A DNA stretch of 64,000 bases from Lycocorax pyrrhopterus obiensis (GCA_014706295.1 JACSVZ010000011.1:13895329-13959328), one strand, 5' to 3'. Numbered from the stretch's first letter, positions 12,301 through 25,947 are shown. Translations and numbers: made by a program. Notes: generated by a model from the letters alone, not told the origin.

Positions 12301-15300
12301 CTGCCTGGTGCGCACTTACGTAGAATGCCTGTTCCCGCAGGGACGGCGTGTCAGGTGGACTCTGGTTGTAGGTGGAGAACCTCTTGTTCACCGTGGAAGC
12401 CTTGTTGACGGTGCTGGCTGCTGAGGGCTGGTCGTCTTTGTCGAAGGGGCTGGGGAGGACAGCAGGGAGGTGAGGGGTATGCACCAGCCTGGGGGGTCTC
12501 AAGACACCAGGACCCCCTCCAGTCCAGCTCCAGTTTTCCATAATTACAGCCCAGTTTTGGGATAGGAGACAGCCTGGGGTGGGTCATCTCTTGCCATTCC
12601 ATGCTGGGCATCCCCAGCACTGCCATGTGCCACCGGCAATGCCTGCTGAGGTACTCACTTCCAGGTCACCTCCAGGCTGAGTTTGAGGGTGCCCAGGTCG
12701 TTGATATCCACAGCCACTACCTGGGGCAGAGCCGCAAAGAGGTCCTTGGTCTCACAGGACACATTGCCTACCACAACGTGGTTGGCCAGGCTCTTTAGCT
12801 CTGTCACCTGGAGGAGGAGAGGAAGGAAAAGAGGAGATAAAGCCATGGGCCAGTGAGGGTGAGGTTTAGATGAGGTGCTAGAGGGAAGCCCAGGGAAGTG
12901 GTGGAATCACCATCCCTGAAAGTGTTCAAAAAACATGTGGATGTGGCACTTGGGGACACAGTTTAATGGTGGGATTGGCAGTGCTGGTTAATAGTTGGAC
13001 TTGATGAGCACAGAAGTCTTTTCTGACCTAAATGACTCTATGATGCAGGAGGATAGCTGGCCCACCCATCCCTGCCCTTTTCTGCACTGTACCTTGATGG
13101 AGAGGAACTCGGTGACGAGGGGCAAGAAAACCATTTCCTCGCTGTCCCACACCTGCTTGCTGTTCACCTCGATGCGCCCTCGCAGCTTCCACCGCTGCCG
13201 TCCGTACTTCATGAAGATCTGGGGATGCAGAGGTGTGGGTATGGGGGAGACATGACCCCAAGGTGATGGCTGCTCTCTGTATGTCCCCAGGCATGGCCAT
13301 GGACCCATGCCACCCACCACCACCCTGCAACATGCCCTCCACACCAGCACCCACCTACACCCCTGAGACACCCCAAGGACAACAGGGCAGAGGAAGAGCA
13401 GAACCCAACCCATATGGTCCCACCAACCTCATACTGGTCACCAGCACAAAGCCGGGCAAAGCCTGCCAGTCCTGCAAGAGAAGGCAGAGGGGCGTCAGCA
13501 GGCAGCAGGCAGGCAGGCAGGCAGCAGGACAGGGATGGAGCAGGACATGGTACCTTTCATCCGGACATGGAACTCGCCCAGCTGGCTCTCCAGCTCATTC
13601 TCCAACAGACACATGTTCTGGGAACAGACAGACGGATGGACAGGACCCATCAGCAGCCACCCATGGACTCAGCACCCTGCCAGCCCACCCCAGCCAGCTG
13701 CCTCACCTCCGTGTACTCCTTGTAGCCCTTGCTGGCCTCGGCCAGGCTCTCGCGTGCCTCCCGGCTGCCCGGCGAGCCCGTGCTGTAAGCCTTGACCATG
13801 TTGTGGGCTCCATCACGGAGCCGCCGCTGGATGCAGTAAGCCTCATACAGCTCATCTATCTGCAAGGACAGGCCCGAGCTGCGGTGAGGGGCAGGGCTGG
13901 GGACAGCACGGCCACCCCAGCACTGCCCCAGCTCTCACCTTGCTGGCATGAAACTCCAGGCGACGCAGAAAGCGCTCGATTGACTTCACTTGCTGGAAAA
14001 GCAGAGAAGATGGTGTGAGCGGCAGTGCAGCCCCTCTGTGGAGGAGCCGCAGGTCAGGATGTGCCCTCTGTGTCCCCTGTGCTGAGGCTGGGGTGGGTCC
14101 TGGTCACCCCTGCCTGGGAGCTGCAGGGTGGCAGCCAGTGGGAAGCACCTATGTGCTGCACCCTCCTCCACACTCCCCTGCTCCAGAAGGCCCTCCAGCA
14201 GCCAAGCCAGGCTCCAGGGTGCTTTTTTTCCCCCAGACTCTGAGCTAACCCAAGCCCTGCACTCACTAACAACAGCTTTTGTTTGCCTGAAAGGGGTTAC
14301 AAGACCATCTCTCCTTATCCCCCACCCAGGGCCACCCTGCCCACAGAGCCCCAGTCCCTCTCCTTCCCAGAGGACAAGGCAGCAGGGCAGTGCTAGCGGA
14401 GCGGGGCTGGCAGTAGCACATCCCCAGCACAAAGAAGGGGAATACAAGGGGGACGAGACACTGATCCCGCTTACCTTATCCAGATCGTAGAGAAAGCCCT
14501 GGAGGAGAGATGAGAGGGATAAGACGTAGCACAAAGCCAGCTCTGCCCACCCCAAGAAGACCCAGAACATGGCACCCACCACCCATAGCACAGCAGTGGG
14601 ACATGCAGCACCCAGCCGGGGCTGGAGAGTGCATGACAGAGGGACAGGAGCCCCAACACCAGAGCCTGGGCTGGCCCCTACAACCCCACAGAAACAGGCT
14701 CTGCCCCAGGCACAAGTTGCCCCAGCTGTGCCCACAACCCTGGATGTCTATCCAAAGCACCACTCCCCATAAGGCTCTTCCCAAGTGGCACTCACCAGAC
14801 GCGAATTCCTCTTGGACTCACGGATCTGTGTGCTGAGCTTCTCCAGTTCCAGCTGGTGCACCTCCAGGTAGGCTCTGGGGGCAACCACACCATAGGGGTC
14901 AGGTTGAGATGCTGTGTCCAGGACTCCTGTTCCCCACACCAACCCAGCACATGTGGCAACACATCCCCACTCCCTGTTCCAGGACTCATATATGCTTCTA
15001 TATGGGATGTAGTGGGATGTGGGGCCTCACACAATCTGGGACCCCAAGGCAACGTGCCCAAGAGACCTGGCATGTCCATGCCTGGTGAGAGCAGAGAGCT
15101 GCCAACCCCAACCCATGTCACAAGCTGTCCCCATGCCCCTCAGGAGCTCCCTGCCTCCACCCACCCAGCACTTACGTCAGGCCCTTCTTGAGAGCTTCGT
15201 ACACCTCGTCCAGGCGGTTGGGCTGAGGCACCTTGGGTGGTGGGGACTTGTGGGACATTGAGAACATCCTACTGACCCTGGAGCCAGTCTTGCGGGAAAC

Positions 15301-17419
15301 AGTGGGGGTGAAAGCTGAGAGATTCCTGGGGAGAGAGGCTGGGATCAGCACACAGCACCAGGGTCTTTCTGGATGCCTCAGCCAGACTGTCTGGAGACAA
15401 GGGCGATCTCTGGGATGGAGGCCAGGTCCACTGGGACCTGCCTGGCCCTCCCAGGACTCCCTGGCAGCCACTCTAAGTGTCCAGCAGAGCTGGAAGACAC
15501 AGAGCCATGAGACTGGGCAGCGCTGCTTGCACCACATGCCTGCAGCCCCCTGGCAATGCATTTGGCTGCCCCAAAGCCATGGGAAAGACAAGGAGAAACC
15601 CGCAAATGTGGAGATGGAGAAGAGCAGGGAGGCAACATTGTCCCAGTGGGGTCCAAGAGTTTGGCTGTGGTGTAGCCTCTGTGGAGGTGAAGAGTCCCTG
15701 GTGCCAGCTGGGGGGAGCCAAGGCAAACAGAGATAGCACCAGCTGGAGTCAGGCTAAATTCCTGGAGTGCCTCTGGGGACATCTCCAGCCCTGGTTGCTC
15801 TCCAAAGGGGCCATGCTGGGCTCCACCCCCAGCACCCAGGTTGCCAGGGGCAGAGAGGTGCTCCCTGGGCACTGTGGCAGGGTGAAATATGCCACCTTGT
15901 GCTTCCAGGATCAGGCAAGGATCCCAATCCAGCACGGGAGCATCCTGGGGACCAGCAGCCCTGTCACCTCATCACACAGCACAGCCACAGGGGGCAGGGA
16001 CATCCTCACTGATGCTTTGCCTCTCCAGATGTCACCAAACCTGCTGGATGGAGCTGCCTACCCCAGCCGACCCGCAGGATGCCGATCCAGCGCCGGGACC
16101 CGAACACCACCCTTCCTGCCTTGTGCAATGGAGTCACTCCCCAGCCCGGCGAGCAACGCCTCGCTCAGACCGGCTCTTCCCTTCCTCCTTCCAAAGCATC
16201 GTCGTGCCACCGGTGCCCAGGAGACACCATGGGCTACTCATTTCCCAGCCTCAGGCTGTACCTCCCATCCTGTGCTGCTCTTCACAGAAGTGACAAAAAG
16301 ACTTCCCCGAATCATCAGTGGGGAAATGAATGTCTTGGCCTCCTCCCAAGCAATGGGTAAACGCCTAATTTCCACCATTCCTCCTCATTCCCATCCTCCA
16401 GGGTCCCTGGAGGCATCTCCTACAAGCATCTCCCCAGCAACCACCTGGCTGCAGGCATCTAAAAGTCCTCCCTCTTCTCTGTCTCTAAGGGGCTCCCTCT
16501 GGTACCCACAAATCCAGCGATGTGCTGGTGACCTGGAAACTGTCACTTTGCCCAGAGGCTGGACAGGACTTGGGGACAAAGTTGAGCAGGGCAAGAGGTC
16601 AGAGCGCAGGGAGGCTCTGCCTGGAACCCAAGAACTACCTGTGAGAGGGTAGCCAGGAGCTAGGGATGGTGCAGAGGGGGATGGAGGGGAAGTGCAGCAT
16701 GTGGGGAGGCTCAGCAGAGAGGAGGAGGAAGGGTATGAAGGGACCATAACATCACCAGTGGCTAGAGAGGATGGAGCAGGGAACAGCTGCTCCTCACACT
16801 GCAGCTGGCGAGCAGCCAGTAAAACCTTTCAAACGATAGGTTTGAGGTGACCCTGAGGAAACCCTGATTCACACCAGCACTCAGCCCCAAAACTGGCTGC
16901 CGCAGGATGTCAAGGCCATCAAAACACTTCAAAGCCACCCCAGCTCTACCGCACCCAGTAAACATTATGAGATGGTCACAGGGAAGCTCTTTTAAGAGCT
17001 GGTTGAAGAATGAGGTGAGCTACACCTGCCCCCTCCATGCTCTGGTGGCAGCAGCCACAAGGCTGCAGGGTCCTCACCCCACCTGGGGCACAGCACTTGC
17101 AGAAGGTTGGGACGATGGGCTCTGTCTCCCACATGGCCTCAGTGTTCCCTGCAGCCCCCTGTGCAACAGCCCCAGGCTACCAAAAAGGTCCCTAAGGGAG
17201 ATGCTGGGACAGCTGGATGGGAAGGAGCCTCAGGATGCACAGCAGGTCCCACCACAAAGCCCAAGCCTGTCCCTGTCCCCGTCCCTCGTGGCAGGCAGCG
17301 TGAGCACCCATCTCCTACCTGAAGGGCCGGTCGGCCGATGAGTTCACTCCGGCGAAGGACTGGCTCCTATTGATCTTGGTGACGAGGACTCGGCGCTGCG
17401 GGCGCACAGACAGTGACAT
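6345..17419 (-). CDS. RIPOR1: RIPOR1 (FAM65A), Rho family-interacting cell polarization regulator 1
   Basis: Coding exons, in transcript order with GT/AG boundaries read by eye: 17319-17419, 15176-15325, 14796-14874, 14475-14498, 13939-13992, 13707-13859, 13554-13617, 13428-13471, 13093-13218, 12659-12807, 12320-12449, 10412-11218, 9980-10119, 9497-9671, 9213-9348, 8884-9045, 8588-8746, 8043-8239, 7852-7935, 7457-7547, 6345-6442. They sum to 3,123 nt in one frame (1,040 aa plus stop). The protein starts [11 protein letters not shown] and ends ASMASTAF. The N-terminal third is the conserved RIPOR/PL48 region with a helical segment ([19 protein letters not shown] onward). The 807-bp exon is Ser/Glu/Pro-rich and disordered. 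The C-terminal exons form a helical repeat-like region ([20 protein letters not shown]). By family knowledge it binds active RhoA/RhoC and links them to Golgi orientation through PDCD10/STK26. The middle region is shorter than in the human protein. The first exon also carries 5' UTR up to an acceptor at 17432/17433. Identification is near certain; exon ends are unverified by transcripts. Confidence 0.95.
10203..10398. repeat. 40-bp minisatellite in a RIPOR1 intron
   Basis: Five tandem units of 40 bp start at 10203, 10243, 10283, 10323 and 10363; the last is cut short at about 36 bp. Each carries a variant of CCCCATCCCCATCA and GCACTGCCA. The first two units are nearly identical and later ones diverge. 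The array ends only about 13 bp from the donor of the 807-bp exon (10412-11218). Confidence 0.85.
11636..11748. repeat. CACCAGCAC-type simple repeat in a RIPOR1 intron
   Basis: Imperfect iterations of CACCAGCACC/CACACCAGTGCC run through the intron between the 807-bp exon and the cassette exon. There is no sign of coding use. Confidence 0.7.
11973..12113 (-). CDS. RIPOR1: Probable cassette exon of RIPOR1 (47 codons)
   Basis: Between the exon ending QAFY (12320) and the exon starting [12 protein letters not shown] (11218) lies a 141-nt open segment in phase 0 on both sides. It starts [11 protein letters not shown], contains [20 protein letters not shown], and ends GRWPQQGR directly before a strong donor (CGC|GTAAGT). 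The acceptor is a weaker AAG| with a good pyrimidine tract. Length 141 keeps the frame, so inclusion or skipping both give an intact protein (1,087 or 1,040 aa). The peptide looks constrained (hydrophobic heptad-like pattern plus a CSC pair). As I remember it, the canonical human protein joins QAFY directly to NMLRRQ, so this is likely alternative. No transcript evidence is available here. Confidence 0.72.
12858..13045 (+). mobile_element. CR1 LINE 3' end in a RIPOR1 intron
   Basis: The sequence follows the CR1 3' terminus on the plus strand: GTGGTGGAATCACCATCCC, then GTGTTCAAAAAACATGTGGA, ending in AATGACTCTATGATG. It lies between the RIPOR1 exons at 12659-12807 and 13093-13218, antisense to the gene and about 50 bp from the latter exon. 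Confidence 0.9.
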
Positions 17420-19357
17420 CGTTGAGTGTGACCTGGAGGGCCGCCCTGGGGACAATGACACAGCAGGGTCACCAGCAGCGGGGTGAGGACACACATGCAG
17501 GCAGGACTGCCAACAGGACTGAGAATGGCACCCACGGACCACGGGTTGGGAGACTTCCCACTCTCTCAGTCCAAGAACATTCCTGGTGGCACCAGGACAC
17601 AGGATGCCCCCAGAGATGCTGCCCTTGCTGAAGTAGGGCTCTGGGCACTGTGAGCTCTCAGTGGGCACACCCAGACAGACATGTCCCAGCTTGGCCCTGT
17701 GGGAGTCACAGAAAGGGGCTGATGCCCAGTGCCTACCATGGCCTTTCCCAGATGTGTCCATGGCAAACTCTATGTGGTGCCCAAGCCCAGACACCTCCTC
17801 CTGAACCCCACCTCGTCCCATGTGCCACCCTGCTGCAGGGGCAGGAAAGGCACAGGGCTGGACCCAGCTGCCCAGCCCTTCACTGTCCCCTCACTTGCTT
17901 CCGCTCGCTCCAGCAACCAGGAGGGAAACCCAAGGACAACAAAGCACTTTGGAAAGTTCCCAGCTTTGCCAGGAGCTCTGTGTCGGGGAAGAAAAGGCTG
18001 AGCCATTCCCTGCCAGGCCCTGGAAAGTCTGTGCAGGCCACACGTGTCCAGCCCCATGGCTGCTGCACCCCTGCCCTCTGTTCCTGGCAGTGACAGTGTC
18101 AGGAGCCTTGAAACCACTGCCAGGACCTGCCTGTCCCCACCACAGCCGGTGCAGTTGATGCCAGCCGGGAATGGAGCAGATTTCTGAGTCTCAGGGCCTG
18201 GACCCAGCTGCTACTCCATGTCACAGGAACCATCCCTGTAGCCCTGGCTGGGGCAGGGGCTCAGGGAGGGCATCCCAAAGGACAAGACAAGAGCAGGGGA
18301 GAACAGAGCTCCTGGCCCTGCCACCCCCAGCAGTGCCAGCTGTGCACAGGGAGGAGCCCAGCCCAAAGGGCAGCCACAGAGGAGCAGAATGCAGGATGCT
18401 CCACTTCATTCTGGCCACCACTGATGGCAGGTCAATCCCTCTGTCCCAGCCAGCCCTGAGCAGAGCTGCGGGAGCTGCTGGGGATGAGCTCACACAGTGC
18501 CGGCAATCCCCCACACCACCAGGGGAGGCCAGGCAGGACCCAAGGGATGCACAGCTTCCCTGGCAGACAGACGGAGCCAGAGCCACCTCCCTACATCCTA
18601 AGGGGCTCACTCTGCCTTTCCTCCTGTCTCCAGCATGGCCAACAGTGAACAGCACAGGGACACAGGCACTGCTGGGGCTTCTGCCACCACCCCCACTCCT
18701 TCCCCGTGCCCAGGACCCCGGCTTGGCCTGGTCCCACACGGCTCACACCCACTCAGCCACCGGTGGGCATCCCCCCGGCACGGTGCCCCTCGCCACCCCA
18801 CACGTCAGGCTGAGGCCAGGGATTTGCAGCACCCAGGATGTGCCAGAGCCATTTGCAGTCAAAACCTAACCATCACCACTCACCTCTATCCCAGTGGAGC
18901 CAGGAGGCAGCAGGTCCATCTGGTTTCCCCTTGGGATGCGTGTCCCAGCCCAGACCACGGAGCCACTCAGCAAGTCCCACGGACACGGTTATCTGGGTGC
19001 CAGTCCCTCCATTTTCCAGGACAACACTGTCCCAATTAAGCTCATTACGAAGAGCTGTAATCCCTGGCAGCCCAGCTGACCTGCAGATTACCCTCTGCAG
19101 GGCTCTTTAATCTGCTCCCCATAGAGCGACGAGGGCCTGTGGCACCCATGCTTGCTCCCCAGCTGGGTGCTACAGCAGCTCATCCATAGGGAGAGCACCC
19201 ACCACCCCTAGGACAAGGCTCTCCATGTGTGGGGCAGGTCCCATCTCGGGGTGAGGATGGTCCTGCCAGCCCATCCTTCTCCAGCCCACGTTGCCATTTT
19301 GGGGCACAGAGGGATCTCTAAAGAGGGTTTCCCAGGCAGGAGCCTGCACTGGGAAAG

Positions 19358-19468
19358 AACGCTGAGGGTGTCAGAGGAGAGAAGGATGCTGAGAGCATCA
19401 AGGGGAGGGGGATGCTGGAGGCATTGGAGGGGAGAAGGATGCTGGGTGTGCTGGAGGGGACCGATGCC
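19358..19468. repeat. Short tandem repeat, 25-27 bp unit
   Basis: About four diverged units contain GATGCTG followed by a G/A-rich tail (GGAGGGGAGAAG). Unit lengths vary from 25 to 27 bp. Confidence 0.55.
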
Positions 19469-22400
19469 CCAGCACAACTCCCCAGCAGTCAGAGCAATTC
19501 CCAGCCACTTGCCCGGGCACCTCAGAGGCTCCAGCAGCCACTTGTGCTGTGCTGGGTCCTGCTCCAAAGCACTGGAGGCTCCCTCACTGGCACAGGGAGC
19601 AGTGGCCGCTGACATGACCACATCCCTGCGCTCCAGCCCTGGACCCAGCTCTCCCCAAACACCCACCGCGATGCACCATGGCACCCTGCATCCCCAGGCC
19701 TGGCACCCTGCAACCCAGATCCTGTGCCAGGACCCCAAGCCCCCTTGGAGGAGAAGGACACCATATCCCTGCTCTGCAGGAGTGATGCTCCAGGAGCCCC
19801 AAGGATGCTCCAGCCCCGCACCGGCGGGCAGCCAGCCGGGTGCCGAAGGGCTGCATGTGGCAGGGCAGGCAGGGTGTGGGGTCTCTGTTCCTGGCACGCT
19901 TGGGCTTGGCTCACAGAGGAGGAAAAATCCCCAGCATAGTGCATTCCTGACATTACCGAGATAAGAGGTACCTGGTACCAGCAGCACAGCCAGCCCCCGC
20001 AGGGAGCAGAGCCCGGAGCACACTTGGAAGGGACCACCGGGCACCGCATCTCACCCAGGCTGGTGAGCCCCATGCCAGGCTCACCATGAGGCTGGCACCA
20101 GCAGAGCACTGGCACACTTGTGCCCCTGCCATGGGCTAAAGCCCCAAGCACATCCTTTCTCTCTCCTGAGCAGGAGAGGTCCTGCCCCAAAGGTTCAGTC
20201 CCAGCAAGCCCCACCACCCTCTGCCCTTAGTTAGGGTTCAGTGCTAACAAACCTGCCTCCTGACCAAGCTTTTCACCTTTTCTGCGCCACAGACTGCCTC
20301 CAGCTCTCCCAGCGTAGGAAATGCAATCCTGGGAGTGTGTCCGTCTGTCCGTCCTCGGCCAGCACTGCCCGTGGGCAGTGGCCAAAAAGGGCAGCGAGCA
20401 GCTGGACGGGCAGCACAGCGCGGGGTGCTGGAGCCCACCCCGGGGCTCTCCAGCCCGGCCGCCGGCTCCTCTCCCGACGCCCGGTGCTCTGGAGATGATT
20501 GGGATCCCAAGAATGCTGGTCTGAGCAGCGGAGGGGGCAGTCCGACCGGCTGGGTTGGTCCCAGCTGGTTTCTGTTTCCGACACTCAGACACCAGCCTCA
20601 GGTCGCTCCGGCGGGTTTATCAACACTGCCCTGGTCGGAGACGCCCCAAACTGGCTCCCCCTGAGTCCCCAGCCCTGCAGCCCTGGGAGCTGGGGGTGCT
20701 CTGACCAGCACCTCCAGGGATGTCACTCCTTGAAGGCCACCAATGCCCAGGGTGGCCAACCCAGCAGCCTCCAGCACCCCTCACCTCGGGGAAGACGCCC
20801 ACGACCAGCCAGCAGCACCTGGAGCACCCAAGGGGCTTCCCCAGGAGGAGCTGGGCTGTGGTCCCCGCACTGATGGCACTGCGGCCATCCCCGGGGCACA
20901 GCAGGGCACCAGTGTCCCCCAGGGGGGAGGCCACGATGGCCACAGGACCGTCTGTCCTGCCCGTGGTGTCTGGGGCAAGTGGGGGGTCCCGCCACGCCCC
21001 ACCCCAGCACCCTTGGGTGAAACTTGGGCGCACGGCGGGGATGACCTCGGGAGCCTGTGAACTCAGCCCGCTGGCTCGGCTCCCCCCGGAGCAGCCGCTG
21101 CATCCGTGTTTGCACAGCTGTGGCCCCGCTGTCCCAACGCAGGCACGTACCCCGGCCCCCGCCGGCCCCTTCCGGCCCCGGGACGGCCCTTGGCCGGCTC
21201 CCAGCGTGGGCTGGAGCAGTTTTTCCCTCCCATCGCTCCTCATCTCCCCTCAGCACAGGGGATGGGAGCATCCGGACTGAAGCCATGCCGCCTTGGTCAC
21301 AAGGAGCCTGGGAGCCGCCTCTTCCCTGACCTCTCCATGCTCTGCCTCTCCTCCAGGAAGGCAGGACACCCCCGGCTCCTCCTCGTGCTGGGCAAGGAGA
21401 GGGATTGGGGGCTTTTGGGAGTCAGATGAGTCAGTGAATGGCATCCCGGCTCCCGTGACTCACCCGGAGAGAAAGTCCCAGCCATAAGGTCACAGCCCCA
21501 CAGCCCCCACCGGAACAGGGAATGGCAGTGTGGTTGTTTGGGTGCTGGCTGCTCTCGGCAGTTTGGGTTGGATGGGTGCTGGGTGCTCTCGGCCCCATGG
21601 CAGTAGGGGCATGGCGCTGATATCCGCCCCTGCGGCCACTGGAGGCTGCTGGCTCCTTGGGCCAAGTGGGAGGGCGGCAGGAAAGGGAAGGAGCTGCGAA
21701 TGGGAAGAATTGGAGGAAGTGTTTATTTACCCCACGGAGTATCCCTGCGGAAGGGCAGGGCACGGCACAGGCAGACACTCACAGCCAGTTCCTCGGGGGG
21801 GCTCACAGCCCCCGACCCCGCCACTCATCCCATGGGCTCCCTGCCTCCAGCCAGAGGGAGATGCAAACCCAAACTGTGACCAGGAAAGTGGCCACCACTG
21901 GGGCAGGGGGTTTCCCAGAGGCTGGCAAAGCTCAGGCCCAACGTGTTCTCTAGGATGGCTCCTGGGAACCAGCCCAGGACCACCATGGTCCTGGTGAAGC
22001 CCCCCACCACCAAAGGCACAAACCAAGCACCCAGCCAGGATCCCCACGGACACCACTCACCCCTGTACCCTGTAAGATGGGGCTGCATCCTGGCCATGGG
22101 CACCAGACTCCACTCCTGAGTGGGCTGTGATCCCTCTCAGAGGTTCTGGGATCCTCTAGAAAGATCCTTCTGGGATTGGCATAACCTTGTGGAGGTCCCA
22201 CATGCCACCTTCCCCCTGATCCCCTCATCTCCAGGGCGCTCTGTTGGGTACCAGTAGCTGCCCCCACAAATCCTGCCCAGACAATTTGGTCCAAGTGCAC
22301 AAAAGCAGCCCCAAGGCCCTCCGTTCTGCCCAGGTCCCCTGGGGCCACCCTACCAGGGATGCTCGACATGGAGGTGGGCTCTGTTTGTCCTCATCAGACA

Positions 22401-23488
22401 TGGGGGCACGAGCGGGAAAAAACCAGTTTGCCGAGGAAAACTGTGCTGCCATGGCATCGGGGGCTGCCGTGGCATCAGGGGTGCATCACCCCGGAGCAGC
22501 TGGCAGCTGTGGCCCCTCTCCTGCCTTGAGACGCAGAACCTGGATCTCAGTGTGGACAACAGCAACATCAGGCAGCCCAGGGGTCCCATCCTGCGCGGAC
22601 ACCCTGTCCTGATGCCCCGTCACTGCAACCCACGGTGACAACCCTGTCCCTTGCAGGTGGCGGGTGCATATGTCCTTGGTGTCCCTATATCAGGGAGAGC
22701 TTTCCTCCCAAGAAAACTTCTCACCCCTAAAAACCCCGCCTGAGGCCAGCCACGTCACCCCGGGAGCCTCAAACAGCTGGGGGTCCCCAAATTATCGCCG
22801 TTTGCCTGGGAGCCCTGGTGCTGCCGGTGCTCGGTACCTTTCGCTTTGCCATTCATGGCGTGCTGCGGCAGCACATCTCCCTCGGGCTGGGCTCAGCGTC
22901 CCGGGTGGTTGTTGCTCTCTCATGCCGTCCGTCCGTCCGTCTGTCGGCCCGAGTGCGGGGGCCGTGGCCGGAGGGCTCCCCCCGGGCAGCAGTCTCCTCC
23001 CCCGCTTCCCCTGCCCGCGGGCTGACATCACTGCCCAGCGCCGCAGCCCCGGCGTGACTCAAAGGGGACGGAGGATGGGAGGACACGGGAGGATGCCTGA
23101 CCCCCTTGGAGGGAAGAGGCCCCACCAGCACTGGCTACTCCCGGAGCACAGCACAGTTCGGTCCCTATCTTTCCCTCCCCACCCCTCCAGTAGGGAAACT
23201 GAGGCACAGGCGGAAGGGAGGAGAACACACTGCAAACTCCCCCCCTCCAGCCCCTCTCTGGATCGCTTCCTTTGGAGACCCCCTTCCCACCGGCACCCAG
23301 GGCCGGGCACACGCCAGGGAGCACCCTCCACCCTGCCGAACGCACGGCTGGCCTGAGCTGCTCCAGTCCCCGAGGCTGGGTGGGGGATACACAGCCCGTC
23401 GCCCCCATCCCTGCCGGCTCCAGTGCGGGCAGGCACAAAGCCGTGGGCAGCTGATGCTCACACCACTGCCGCTTGCTTCTGCATTGCT

Positions 23489-23559
23489 TGGGTTTAAATA
23501 TAAGTATATACAAATTATAATAAATATATATATAGTTATATTTATGTATATATAAAACC
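23489..23559. other. AT-rich block in GC-rich DNA
   Basis: About 70 bp is almost pure A/T (TATATATATAGTTATAT and similar) within sequence that is otherwise GC-rich. It resembles the end of a vertebrate 3' UTR, with AATAAA on the plus strand near 23,519. No coding exon adjoins it on either strand, so its nature is open. Confidence 0.4.
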
Positions 23560-25947
23560 ACCGTGGCTTTGCTGTAGGCTTCCCACAGCATGCAATCCCG
23601 TGGCATGCCTGTGGGCACCCTCCAAGACCCAGGAACCACTGGGAAAAGGGTTTCCTTGCTCAAAAGTCCCTACTTTGTATCCTGAGTCTCCAAAGCCTTG
23701 GAGGAGCTCTCTTCAGCCAGGGCTTCCTCACAGGGCTCTCCAAAGATTCTGGGTGCAATTCCCGTGTGGGAATGTGTGTCCTGCTTCCCATGGGGGTCCA
23801 GCTCCCACAGGGCGGTGTGGCAGACCCACTTGCCCTCCATGCCAATCCCAGCAGCCAGCAGCACCTCTCAGGCCCACAACTCCCTGTTTAGTGCCCTAAA
23901 CAACCAGGAGACTCTGTGGCACAGATGTCACCATGCTCCAGCGCTGTAGGTCCCTGCACAGCTCCTGGTCCTGGGAATACCCAAGCCTGGCACCCCCCTC
24001 CAGGCTGGACAGAGGCTGGAGCAGCCAGCTCTGTCCAGGCTGGGATCAGCTGCCCTCACCACATCACTGGAGCAGGAAGAAACACCTCCCTCCCAGGCTC
24101 CTTTCCTGTTTGCTGCTGATTTTAGAGCAAGGTCAGGACAGGTTCAGGAGGAAAAGCACTGGGACAGAGTCTTGGTGGTCCTTGCAGATATGAGGTCCTC
24201 CCACAAAGTTAACCCCTACCCCAGAGAGTGAGCCTGTTGTGGGATTGCTTCCCCAGCCCAGAGCAGGTCCCCTCCCTGCAGGTCCCGCAGGGGACAAGAA
24301 GCATCAGGGGCTCTCACGTAGGGTGGCATGGCTGCCCCACTGTGGGCACCCACACGTGGCTCTGGAGCCAGCCACAGCCAGGCCTGCAGAGCTGGGGTTG
24401 CAGCGGTGTCACCAGAGAGTGCTGTGACCCAGGGCACCCTCAGGTCCCAGGGCCCAGGTGGATGCCTGGGTGGGTGCACAGCATCAGCCACATTGGGAGA
24501 GCAGTTGGGAAAAAAGCTGGTGAGGCTGGGCTGGTTCTGAGAAGCACCCAAAGAAAAACCATCCCAGGTGCCCACTGGCCTGCAACCGCCATGCCAGTGC
24601 CACGGGCCTGCGGGAGCCAGCAGCCCAGCACGCTGCAAAGCCCATCTCCACCCCAGCCTTCCAGAACCTGCATGAATACCATGTCTCCTACCTCGCCTGG
24701 ACGCGATGCATCCCCCCGGCTCTCCCCACCGATGGGCAGAGTCCCATCCTGGCGGCTGCCGTGGGCAGTGGCCACCACCCGGCTTTTCACCCCGTGCTGC
24801 TTCTCCCCAGGGAATGGCATCACTGCCGGCACCGCCCCGGCTCTGACCATCCTTGTGCAAAGCCTGCGCTGTGCTGGCAGCCGTGCGGAGCCAGTGCCCG
24901 GCACACGGCCAGGCAGCGCGCCCGCAGCGCCAGCCCATGCCAGCTTGTTTGTTCTCATTAAAGGTTAATGACAAAGCCACGCTAAAGCTGCCCCAGCCGC
25001 GGGAGGGGCGTTCCCCGGTGCCACACAGAGTGCAGGGACTTCCAGGCTTCCCTCGCAGTGGGGTGGCAGCCAGGCTGTGCTGCTTGTGGGGACTCTGCCT
25101 CTCCACAGCCTGCAGTCCTGGGGGGGGTCTGTGTGGCAGCTGACTCATGGGTGAGGTGCCTGGCATGGCACCATCCCGGGCATCACCCTTGGGGAGACCA
25201 CCAGGAGCAGGCAGAAGACAGAGTCAGGCATTCCAAAAGTGGCAGAGGACACCAGAGGAGGACACGTCACATCAGCCATGCCTTCTGAGCACCTCACAGC
25301 ATCCTGCACAGCACTTGGCGGGGCTTGACAGCTCAGGACACCTTGCCAAGGGAGGGCAGAGGAAGGGCACAAGTCATACCATGCCAGGGTGGTAATTGAG
25401 TTAAATGAGTCCCTGTTCCTGGCTTGGGGTCAGTCAGTGTCAAAAGTCATGGCTGGCCCAAAAGGTTTGTGGAGATGGAGTCAGCACCAGCCTGGTGAGG
25501 GGCCAAAAAGCTCCTTGCCATGGGGCAGACCTGGGAGAGGGTAGGAGATGACAATTTTGGCAAGAAGACACAGTCATGGCTTGAAGGAGAACCACAGTGA
25601 GTGACCAAGTGACTTGTCCTGGGCTGGGACAGCTGGTCCTAGAGCTGCAGGTGGTCACCCCCACCACAGTGCTACTTCTCGGACTTTACTTTCTGCTAAA
25701 ACTGGAAAAGCCAACTCCAAAAAATCCTGGGAGCCCAAGGCAGAGTTTTTTCCACGAGGTGAATGACCTGAGGGCTGGAGAAGGACCAGCCCTTGTGCCA
25801 AGCCAGGCTCTACCCCAGCCAGGCTGGCCCCATTGCCCGTCGGCAGCATCCCTTCCTGGAGGGGCCGGGCATGGGGCGGTGGCAGACTCGAGCCCTCCCC
25901 CCTCGCTTCCTCGCATCGTCCCCACACAGCAGCAGAAACAGAAGCGA

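Noticed and set aside
15477..16652. 391-codon plus-strand frame
   Set aside because: It lies antisense within the RIPOR1 intron between the exons at 15325 and 17319, with no family resemblance.
24216..25166. 316-codon minus-strand frame
   Set aside because: Overlapped by a 246-codon plus frame in the same GC-rich stretch; no motif or family match.
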